64,000 nt of DNA. It comes from an uncultured Psychrobacter sp. (GTDB lineage Bacteria; Pseudomonadota; Gammaproteobacteria; Pseudomonadales; Moraxellaceae). The position numbers and the translations under genes were made by a program. Every line of letters starts with the position of its first letter. Position 1 is the first letter of the stretch. The notes beneath the pieces are model-generated. The model saw nothing but the letters and a program-made list of their open reading frames with translations. It ran no database searches and had not been told where the DNA came from. The DNA lies in the NCBI RefSeq assembly GCF_947500265.1, contig NZ_CANMRN010000003.1, forward strand, positions 434,001 through 498,000, read 5' to 3'. Below are positions 57,247 through 64,000 of the stretch, in pieces.

Positions 57247-58146
57247 ATGCAATTTATACAGTTACTACAAGAGAACATTACCCTAGCTTTATTCGTATTT
57301 GGCCTATTAGGTCTTTGTGTTGGCAGTTTTTTAAATGTTGTGATTCATCGCATACCGCTGATGATGGTGTATGGTTGGAGACAAGAGTGTAGCCAGTTTA
57401 TGTCTGAACAGGCAGATATACCACGCGAGCATACGCTACCTATAGCAAATATTGTCGCTACTGACCAACCGATCACCCTAAGTCGCCCTGCTTCACGCTG
57501 CCCTCATTGCGCACATAAAATTAAGTGGTATGAAAACATCCCTTTAATAAGTTGGCTATTACTACGCGGACGCTGTTCAAATTGCAAAGCCGCTATCGGT
57601 CTACGTTATCCTCTCGTTGAGCTAGTCACTGCCCTCCTGTCCGTATTAGTAATATATAAGTTTGGGGTAAATGCTACAGGCTTGTCCGCATTGGTTTTAG
57701 TATGGACACTGGTTGCTCTAACAGGTATCGACTTTGACACACAGCTACTACCTGATCGTCTAACTTTTCCTTTAGCAGGCTTAGGATTGGCGGTAAACTC
57801 ACAAAGTTGGTTTGTCACACCAACACAGTCGATATGGGGATTACTACTTGGGTTTTTATCGCTATGGATAGTAGTCAAGGTATTTTACTTAATAACTAAA
57901 AAACATGGAATGGGTCAAGGGGATTTTAAATTACTAGCAGTATTAGGTGCTTGGCTCGGACCTATGATGTTACCTTTGATTATTCTACTATCATCTTTAC
58001 TCGGCTCTATCGTTGGGCTGATCTTGATGAAAAAACAGGGTGAAAGCCGACCTTTTGCTTTCGGGCCTTATATCGCTATTGCAGGTATCGTTGCCTTATT
58101 ATATGGCTCAGATATCGTCAGCTGGTATCTCGGTATGTATGTCTAA
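57247..58146 (+). CDS. pilD: Prepilin peptidase / N-methyltransferase PilD
   Basis: A polytopic inner-membrane aspartic protease that cleaves the leader from prepilins and methylates the new N-terminus, 299 residues. The methylase/zinc region has CPHCAHKIKWYENIPLISW and GRCSNCKAA (two CxxC pairs). The two catalytic aspartates are in LTGIDFDTQLLPD and the GxGD motif GMGQGDFKL. About seven or eight membrane spans are visible. The ATG at 57247 lies 7 bases after the pilC stop, so the two are closely coupled. Confidence 0.95.
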   Translation: MQFIQLLQENITLALFVFGLLGLCVGSFLNVVIHRIPLMMVYGWRQECSQFMSEQADIPREHTLPIANIVATDQPITLSRPASRCPHCAHKIKWYENIPLISWLLLRGRCSNCKAAIGLRYPLVELVTALLSVLVIYKFGVNATGLSALVLVWTLVALTGIDFDTQLLPDRLTFPLAGLGLAVNSQSWFVTPTQSIWGLLLGFLSLWIVVKVFYLITKKHGMGQGDFKLLAVLGAWLGPMMLPLIILLSSLLGSIVGLILMKKQGESRPFAFGPYIAIAGIVALLYGSDIVSWYLGMYV

Positions 58147-58272
58147 TAACTGACAGCGTACATTAGATTATTGTAGTAAATTTCCGGCAGTGACTCATAA
58201 ATAAAGCCTCAAAAGGCCGATTGTGAGTTTAAAGCCGCATTCATTGTTCTATCTGTCAGATAAGCCATTATT

Positions 58273-58959
58273 ATGTCAAAAAATACATCGCATTCTTATT
58301 CACACCAGCCACAAGCCACGCAACCAAAAAGCAAGAAGCTTGTGGTTGGTTTGACGGGTGGTATCGGTAGTGGCAAATCTGCCGCTAGTGCTTGGTTTGC
58401 TGAGCAAGGCATCGATATTATTGATGCAGACGTGATCGCCCATGAGATTGTCGCTAAAGGTAGCGCCACTCTGCAGAAAATTCAGAAAAAATTTGGTGAT
58501 TGGATATTGACGGATGATGGTGTCATGGATAGGGCGGCAGTACGCACACACGTATTTGCAAATCCTGAAGCGCTGATTGAGCTTGAGGCTATCACTCACC
58601 CAGCGATACGTGAGACAGCAAAAGCACAGCTAGATGCTAGTACTTCACCGTATATAATCTTGTCTGCGCCCCTACTTATAGAGGCGGCAGAAGCAGGACT
58701 GGCCAATTTATGTCAACGTATTTTAGTCATGGATGCGACCGAAGATACGCAGCTTGCGCGTGCCAGTCAGCGTGATGATCAAAGCATACAAAAGATTAAA
58801 GCCATTATGACCAATCAGCTTAGTCGTGAAGAGCGTAACCGTCATGCAGACAATGTCATACTCAATGAGAGCGACCTTGCCTCTCTATATCTACAGTTAG
58901 AACCCTTGCACCAAGAGTACCTTACGCTTGCCCAGCAGCTAAAGTTCGCTGACGATTAA
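58273..58959 (+). CDS. coaE: Dephospho-CoA kinase
   Basis: It phosphorylates dephospho-CoA in the last step of coenzyme A synthesis, 228 residues. The P-loop is GLTGGIGSGKSAAS, preceded by about 23 extra polar residues (SYSHQPQATQPKSKK). DADVIAHEIV, ITHPAIR and SAPLLIEA are family motifs, and SREERNRHADNVILN is the C-terminal lid. It follows pilD in the order common to gammaproteobacteria. Its last 38 bases overlap the end of the convergent rlmB. Confidence 0.95.
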   Translation: MSKNTSHSYSHQPQATQPKSKKLVVGLTGGIGSGKSAASAWFAEQGIDIIDADVIAHEIVAKGSATLQKIQKKFGDWILTDDGVMDRAAVRTHVFANPEALIELEAITHPAIRETAKAQLDASTSPYIILSAPLLIEAAEAGLANLCQRILVMDATEDTQLARASQRDDQSIQKIKAIMTNQLSREERNRHADNVILNESDLASLYLQLEPLHQEYLTLAQQLKFADD

Positions 58960-59692
58960 CCTCGTACAACGCCATGCCAGTAGCAACACTCACGTTTAGG
59001 CTCTGTAGATTACCATGCTCGTTTCCTGACATTGGAATATAAACCAACTCATCACAGCTCTCCATTGTCAGGCGACGCATACCCTCTCCTTCTGAACCCA
59101 TAATGATAGCGGTCTTGCCAGTTAGGTCAGCGGCATGTATTGGCTTAGCCTCTTCACTAAGTGCCGTACCAAATACAAAAACGCCTGCATTTTTGATTTG
59201 CGATAACGTGCGTGCCAAGTTCGTCACGCTGACGATCGGCATCATCTCTGCTGCGCCAACTGATACTTTAGCGACTGTTGGCGTTAGGCTCGCTGCATGG
59301 TGTTTTGGACAAACCACTGCATCCACACCCATAGCCACTGCGGTACGTAGGCAGGCGCCAAAGTTATGTGCATCAGTAATTTGATCTAGTACCAATAATA
59401 AGCACTGTTCACGGCCAATAATAGTATCAAGCAAACCTTCATCAGCGAAACCTAACGGACGAGCATTGAGCACCACGCCTTGATGCTGCGGACTGCCACA
59501 TAATTGCGTTAGCTTGTCTTTTTGGGTTGGTTGAATGCTAATGCCGTTTGCTTCCGCTTCGGCTATGATAGCTTGTACATGACTGTCACTCTCACGCCCT
59601 TGCTGCACAAACAAGCTAAGGCCATCAAGAGGACGATGTTCAAGTAACGCATCAATGGCATGAATGCCGTAAAAATAAATGGGTTTTGCCAT
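58922..59692 (-). CDS. rlmB: 23S rRNA 2'-O-methyltransferase RlmB (SpoU family)
   Basis: It methylates the ribose of G2251 in 23S rRNA, 256 residues. The N-terminal substrate-binding domain (YFYGIHAIDALLEHRP...) precedes the SPOUT knot domain with LVLDQITDAHNFGACLRTA, GSEGEGMRRL and NLQSLNVSVATGMALYE. Related TrmH-type enzymes exist, but the N-terminal domain and the length fit RlmB. Its 3' end overlaps coaE by 38 bases on the opposite strand. Confidence 0.92.
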   Translation of the reverse strand: MAKPIYFYGIHAIDALLEHRPLDGLSLFVQQGRESDSHVQAIIAEAEANGISIQPTQKDKLTQLCGSPQHQGVVLNARPLGFADEGLLDTIIGREQCLLLVLDQITDAHNFGACLRTAVAMGVDAVVCPKHHAASLTPTVAKVSVGAAEMMPIVSVTNLARTLSQIKNAGVFVFGTALSEEAKPIHAADLTGKTAIIMGSEGEGMRRLTMESCDELVYIPMSGNEHGNLQSLNVSVATGMALYEVNRQRTLAAGQA

Positions 59693-59802
59693 AATAGGCC
59701 TACTAAATATAAAGTGGATATCGCACTAGGCGACGGGATAAAAGAGGATAACGTCGGCTTTAAATGTCATAGCTCATTGATTATGAGAGAACAGTAAACC
59801 AA

Positions 59803-59845
59803 ACGTCAAAAAAGAAATAAACAATACCAATCCGATATTGTTTAT
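59803..59845 (-). terminator. Terminator after ppnP
   Basis: On the minus strand ATAAACAATA/TATTGTTTAT with a 9-base loop is followed by TTTCTTTTTTG. It lies about 75 bases after the ppnP stop and before rlmB. A second hairpin, AGGGCGCT/AGCGCCT, is closer to the stop (59876-59904). Confidence 0.65.
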
Positions 59846-59915
59846 TTTCTCGAAACACTAATGTGTGATAGAACAGGCGCTAGAATAATAAAGCTCAAGC
59901 GCCCTATTAATAATA

Positions 59916-60251
59916 TCAGCCTTCTAGATGACAGACATATTGAACAATTTCTTCAGTACGTAGGTTAAAACCGCTATTGCCTTCAACGACAAATGATTGA
60001 CCTGCACGGTAGTAGCTGAATTCATCGTCACCATTAATTTTCACTTCACACTCACCACTGGTGATTTCAATACGCTCAGAGGTATTAGTGCTAAAGTGAT
60101 AATGCTCAACCAAGTTGTCACAAGGTAAGATCACGCCTAGCGTTTTATGGCGACCATCCTCAAACATAATGGTATGGCTTGAGCAGCGACCATCATAAGA
60201 TACTGTCGCTTGGGCATTAACTGTTACGTTAGTAAATTGCGCCGCTGTCAT
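59916..60251 (-). CDS. ppnP: Pyrimidine/purine nucleoside phosphorylase PpnP
   Basis: A one-domain cupin of 111 residues, matching the PpnP (formerly YaiE, DUF1255) family that phosphorolyses several nucleosides to base and ribose 1-phosphate. Family features are KTLGVILPCDNLVEHYHFSTNTSERIEI and the ending FNLRTEEIVQYVCHL. It is slightly longer than the E. coli protein. AAGGAAG precedes the ATG. It stands alone between long spacers. Confidence 0.92.
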   Translation of the reverse strand: MTAAQFTNVTVNAQATVSYDGRCSSHTIMFEDGRHKTLGVILPCDNLVEHYHFSTNTSERIEITSGECEVKINGDDEFSYYRAGQSFVVEGNSGFNLRTEEIVQYVCHLEG

Positions 60252-61015
60252 AGTGGCTTCCTTATCAAATAATTATGGCAAAACTAAAAAATAAGTAACG
60301 GGTTAAAGTACTGACAGAGTTGCACTAGGCTTCAAATACGCGACCAGTAAGCAAACACGCCTGCTTTAGATACTTTATCCCTCTATAGTAGATATCTGCG
60401 CGCTAAAGGTAGCCACAGGTTCTATGAAAACGCTTTTGAATAATGATTGAGTGGCATATTTTCACCACTATACGCCTACAATTTTACGAAATTATGACTC
60501 GTTATTAGGTTGCATCGCGCATCAAACTCATAAGAAGAGTTTATCATTATGTGAGATTATGCTACCACATTATATCTATAAAGTTTGTTAAAGCGGCTAG
60601 GAAAATTCTATTTGATAGCAAGTATCCACCCACTCATTTAATATTCTTTTGATGTTTTTCTAGGCGGATGCTAGGCCACTAACTTAGATATATTTTTATC
60701 ATTATCAGTCAAAACACCTCTTTGCATACTATGCTTATCTTTAGATATCCAATGACCCTAATGGTTAATATTATAGGTATTATGTTGATGATTTATTGTC
60801 AGTTTTTGATAGTTTTATGGTAATCTCCCAATAATAAATTCTGTTATACCTCGTCTTAAAGTTTGTATTTACGCACATTTAACACCATACTATTTGCCTA
60901 CAATATTTATCTAATTAGCAAATTTAAATAGATATTTTCACTTCCTTATTTACCCTATTTATAGATGGCTTCCTAAGATTTATATGATGTCCATTGTCTG
61001 TCCTGAGAGGCGTTG
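60252..61015. other. Long divergent spacer, ppnP / recN
   Basis: About 760 bases, AT-rich, the longest stretch without a gene in the last third of the window. I found no convincing frame on either strand, no tRNA and no known RNA motif. No clear LexA-type box is seen before recN. It may contain promoters or an unrecognised RNA. Confidence 0.4.
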
Positions 61016-62695
61016 ATGCTAGTATCGTTAACTTTACATCAGTTTGCGTTGATTGCTCAGCATGAGCTGAGCGTGGCTGAAGGTTTTAATGTCATCACTG
61101 GTGAAACAGGTGCTGGCAAGTCGTTATTGCTAGATGCACTATCACTATGTGTCGGTGAGCGAGCAGACAGTGCGATGGTCAGGCATGGCGCTGCGCATGC
61201 GGATATCTACGCTCAATTCGATGTAGAAAATAACAGTGTCGTCGCTGAGTGGTTTACCAAAAATGAGCGACCGCTAGAAGAGCCTGAAGTACTTATTCGT
61301 CGACAATTAAGCAATACTGGCCGCTCAAAAGCATGGCTAAATGGTTCACCGGTTAGCTTAGCGGAGCTAAAGAGTTTAGGGGCTTTACTAGTCAATATAC
61401 ATAGCCAACATGCTCAGCAAGCATTGCTCAAGCCGCAATTTGTGGTGCAATGGCTTGATGAGATGGCACAGATAACACCGCTAGCCATCCAAACTGCCAG
61501 TAGCCATCAATCCTATCAGCAGCTCAAACGTCGCGCAGATGACATCGCGAGCCGCGAAGCCCAGCGTCAAGATCGTATTCAGTTGTTGCAGAGCCAATTA
61601 GCAGATATTGCGCCGTTATTGGCTGTAGACTACGCAGAAGTTGAATCTGAACACGAAGAGCTCTCCAATATTGAAGCCTTAATGCAAGAGGCCAGTCATG
61701 GTCTGCATTTGCTCGATAATGATACCGATGAGCCAGACGTCATGACCTTGCTCGGACAAGCGATCAAACTCTGTGACAACCAAGTAAGCGTCAGTCAAAC
61801 GTTTGAACAAGCTTCTGAACAGCTCCATCTAGCTCAGCAACAAATTACTGAGGTGACTGCCCTGCTATCAGATTATGCCGAACAGCAGCTACCTGACCCT
61901 GAACGCCTGCAAACACTAGACAACCTAATCAGCTTGGGACATCGTTTGTCACGTAAGCACAGCTTGCCAGCGAATGACTTAATTAATGAGGCAAAAGGTT
62001 GGGAAGCGCAATTAGAGCAGCTAGAGAACGAGCCAAGCAGTGATGCAATGGCAGCGCAAATTGAGCAGGCTTGGCAAGACTATCTCGCTCTGGCGACACA
62101 GTTAAATAAAGAGCGTACGAAAGCTGCCCCGATAATTAGTAAGCAACTCATCAAACAACTACAACCGCTTGCGCTACCCAATGCTCGCTGTGAATTTGTC
62201 TTTACCAAAAAAACCGAACCTAGTCAGTACAATGCCCAAGGTTGTTTCGATATTGATTTATTATTCAGCGCCAATGTCGGTATGCCAATGCAGCCCCTAC
62301 ATAAAATCGCCTCAGGTGGTGAACTGTCACGTATGGCGCTCGTGATGCAAGTACTACAAGCGACCAATGCTGATAACAACGCCGCCAAACCTATGTTGGT
62401 ATTTGATGAGGTCGATGTCGGTATCAGTGGCGGTACTGCGCAAGTGGTTGGCGAGCTGCTACGCTCACTTGGGCAAACACAGCAATTGCTAGCCATCACA
62501 CACCAAGCACAAGTCGCAGCGCAAGCGCATCAACATATCTTGGTACAAAAGCACCATCAAGAACAGACCGAAAGCGAGCTACTCATACTGACCGACAGTG
62601 CGCAAGTAGACGAGCTGGCGCGTATGTCTGGTGGTGTCATTATCACTGATGTCACGCGCGATCATGCCCGCAGCTTATTATCCGATGTTAAATAA
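61016..62695 (+). CDS. recN: DNA repair protein RecN
   Basis: An SMC-like ATPase used in double-strand break repair, 559 residues. The N-terminal half of the ATPase has VITGETGAGKSLLLDALSLCVGERAD. The middle (about 150-370) is a long coiled coil. The C-terminal half has the signature KIASGGELSRMALVMQ, Walker B LVFDEVDVGISGGTA and the H-loop AITHQAQVAAQAHQH. The start at 61016 follows GAGAGG. A long hairpin follows the gene. Confidence 0.95.
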   Translation: MLVSLTLHQFALIAQHELSVAEGFNVITGETGAGKSLLLDALSLCVGERADSAMVRHGAAHADIYAQFDVENNSVVAEWFTKNERPLEEPEVLIRRQLSNTGRSKAWLNGSPVSLAELKSLGALLVNIHSQHAQQALLKPQFVVQWLDEMAQITPLAIQTASSHQSYQQLKRRADDIASREAQRQDRIQLLQSQLADIAPLLAVDYAEVESEHEELSNIEALMQEASHGLHLLDNDTDEPDVMTLLGQAIKLCDNQVSVSQTFEQASEQLHLAQQQITEVTALLSDYAEQQLPDPERLQTLDNLISLGHRLSRKHSLPANDLINEAKGWEAQLEQLENEPSSDAMAAQIEQAWQDYLALATQLNKERTKAAPIISKQLIKQLQPLALPNARCEFVFTKKTEPSQYNAQGCFDIDLLFSANVGMPMQPLHKIASGGELSRMALVMQVLQATNADNNAAKPMLVFDEVDVGISGGTAQVVGELLRSLGQTQQLLAITHQAQVAAQAHQHILVQKHHQEQTESELLILTDSAQVDELARMSGGVIITDVTRDHARSLLSDVK

Positions 62696-62718
62696 CGCTT
62701 ACCTGACCTATCTAACGT

Positions 62719-62757
62719 TAAATAATCATTCGTTTTCATCAAAACGGATGGTTATTT
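62719..62757 (+). terminator. Long hairpin after recN
   Basis: A 17-bp stem AAATAATCATTCGTTTT/AAAACGGATGGTTATTT with G-T pairs surrounds a 4-base loop, about 24 bases after the recN stop. There is no strong T-run, so termination may be weak. Confidence 0.6.
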
Positions 62758-62861
62758 GAATCTATATGATCGTCAGCAGCAATTGGTGTGAATCTTGCTT
62801 TTCTATTGATTATCACCATATAGTGGTCTTTCACCCTTATTATTAGGTTGCGTTTGTTTCT

Positions 62862-63425
62862 ATGTCTAAAACCAATTTGACCCATCATTTTTTGATTGCA
62901 GCACCAGAGCTGTCAGACCCAAGGTTTGAGCAGGCACTTATATATATTTGCCGTCATGACAAGCACGGTGCCCTAGGTCTGATGGTCAATCGTCCGCTTG
63001 AGCAATCTCGCGTAGGTAAGCTGCTAGAAGATTTAGATATTGAAGTGACCAATCCGCAGGTGATGGAAGATGTGGCATTAGAAGGCGGCCCTATGTATCC
63101 TGAGGTCGGCTTTGTGCTGCATACTGGTCAGCCAGAATGGGCCTCTTCTTTTGCTATTTCAGAGAACGTTTGCATCACAACTAGCCAAGATATTCTAAAG
63201 CGTATTGCCGCAGGGCAAGGTGTTGGTCACTATCAGCTGTGTCTAGGTCATGCCAGCTGGGGCAAAAAACAGCTAGACCAAGAGCTGAGTAATGGTGACT
63301 GGTTAGTCTGCCCTGCCGATCTGAATTTATTATTTGATACACCGTTTGAAGAACGCTGGCAAATCGCAGCCGACAAAATCGGAGTCAATTTCGACTATCT
63401 TAGTAGTGACATAGGTCATGCGTAA
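62862..63425 (+). CDS. yqgE: YqgE/AlgH family protein
   Basis: A 187-residue protein of the YqgE/AlgH (DUF179) family. It contains [40 protein letters not shown] at the start, [19 protein letters not shown], and [23 protein letters not shown] near the C-terminus. Its function is not settled; the Pseudomonas member was first reported as an alginate regulator. It lies 50 bases before ruvX, a very common pairing in gammaproteobacteria. Confidence 0.93.
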   Translation: MSKTNLTHHFLIAAPELSDPRFEQALIYICRHDKHGALGLMVNRPLEQSRVGKLLEDLDIEVTNPQVMEDVALEGGPMYPEVGFVLHTGQPEWASSFAISENVCITTSQDILKRIAAGQGVGHYQLCLGHASWGKKQLDQELSNGDWLVCPADLNLLFDTPFEERWQIAADKIGVNFDYLSSDIGHA

Positions 63426-63475
63426 TATCATACGCTCTGCAAATTTAGATAAAGACATAAAGGACACCCATTACT

Positions 63476-64000
63476 ATGGTAGATAGCACTTTTACAGCCA
63501 GTAGCACAGACGCTATAGATAATGACATTGAAAGTGGATTTGATACTCTCGATAGCAATAGCACTGCTGAAACTATCGAGCCAGAAGTAAAGCCGCATCT
63601 TATCTTGGCGCTAGATTACGGCGTCAAAAAGATGGGGATGGCGCTCGGTAATACCATCACACAGACGGCGCGTGCCTTTGATATTTTGGCAATGAATAAC
63701 GGTCAGCCAGATTGGGATAACTTAATTGGTATCATCAAAGTCTGGGGCGTGGCGCAAGTCGTGGTTGGTCTACCGCTTAATATGGATGGCACTAGCTCTA
63801 TGCTCTCAAAACGAGCGCACAAATTCGCTCGTCGTCTGGCCCATAGAGTGATGGAGCAACATTTGCCAGTGATCGTATCACTGTGTGATGAGCGGCTGAC
63901 TTCAATCGAAGCAAGAGAAATCGCATGGGACAATGGTTGGATTAAAAACGAACGCGACCCAATCGATGATATCTCCGCTTGTATTCTGATGTCGACCTAT
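63476..64000 (+). CDS. ruvX: Holliday junction resolvase-like protein RuvX/YqgF (cut by window edge)
   Basis: The visible part is 175 codons. After about 40 polar, acidic residues the RNase H-like core begins: ILALDYGVKKMGMALGN (first catalytic Asp), VVGLPLNMDGTSS, CDERLTSIEA and DDISACIL (third acidic site). The family includes YqgF, needed for 16S rRNA end processing and related to Holliday junction resolvases. AAGGA precedes the ATG. The N-terminal extension is longer than in E. coli. The gene continues beyond the window. Confidence 0.93.
   Translation, partial: MVDSTFTASSTDAIDNDIESGFDTLDSNSTAETIEPEVKPHLILALDYGVKKMGMALGNTITQTARAFDILAMNNGQPDWDNLIGIIKVWGVAQVVVGLPLNMDGTSSMLSKRAHKFARRLAHRVMEQHLPVIVSLCDERLTSIEAREIAWDNGWIKNERDPIDDISACILMSTY

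Noticed and set aside
60900..61015. LexA (SOS) box before recN
   Set aside because: GTCTGTCC near the start gives only a weak half-site with no matching partner, so I could not support SOS control.

Overview
This window reads as ordinary chromosome of a Psychrobacter-like gammaproteobacterium (Moraxellaceae). The main evidence is the order argH / algZ-algR-hemC-hemD, shared with Pseudomonas. Further support comes from the secG-tRNALeu(GAG)-tRNAfMet-rimP-nusA-infB-rbfA-truB...rpsO...pnp block, pilB-pilC-pilD-coaE, moderate GC with AT-rich spacers, and a probable homologue of Balon, the ribosome hibernation factor first described in Psychrobacter urativorans. I saw no phage, insertion sequence, CRISPR array, rRNA or obvious genomic island.

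Layout. 1-3.9 kb (minus): haem genes hemD (cut by the window edge) and hemC, then the LytTR-type algZ/algR two-component pair. 3.8-6.0 kb (plus): argH and yggX. 6.1-11.4 kb (minus): high-affinity phosphate system pstS-pstC-pstA-pstB-phoU, with a Pho box before pstS and a terminator-like hairpin after it. 11.6-14.1 kb (plus): thiC behind a TPP riboswitch with an enlarged P3 arm. 14.2-16.1 kb (minus): class I aldolase and a DMT transporter. 16.5-20.0 kb (plus): ABC exporter, alpha/beta hydrolase, AlkB-like dioxygenase. 20.0-23.1 kb (minus): EcsC protein, zinc-free alcohol dehydrogenase/quinone reductase, endonuclease/exonuclease/phosphatase protein.

23.3-33.9 kb (minus) is the most distinctive metabolic unit. 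A guanidine-I (ykkC) riboswitch precedes two DUF1989 proteins, a biotin-dependent carboxylase usually labelled urea carboxylase, allophanate hydrolase, and an ABC importer. Together these indicate guanidine uptake and breakdown: guanidine to carboxyguanidine, then allophanate, then ammonia and CO2. Two inverted repeats overlap the likely promoter and suggest a second layer of control.

34.2-35.5 kb (minus): the Balon-like gene followed by two similar terminators. 36.0-39.8 kb (plus): M3 oligopeptidase prlC, YheV zinc ribbon, a membrane-anchored coiled-coil protein and a degenerate DarG-like macro-domain protein. 39.9-53.7 kb (minus): the translation and RNA block from pnp to tpiA. It is interrupted between rpsO and truB by a PfpI-family gene and two tiny acidic proteins. 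54.1-59.0 kb (plus): type IV pilus genes pilBCD and coaE, overlapping rlmB (minus) tail to tail. 59.9-64.0 kb: ppnP (minus), then recN, yqgE and ruvX (plus, cut by the window edge).
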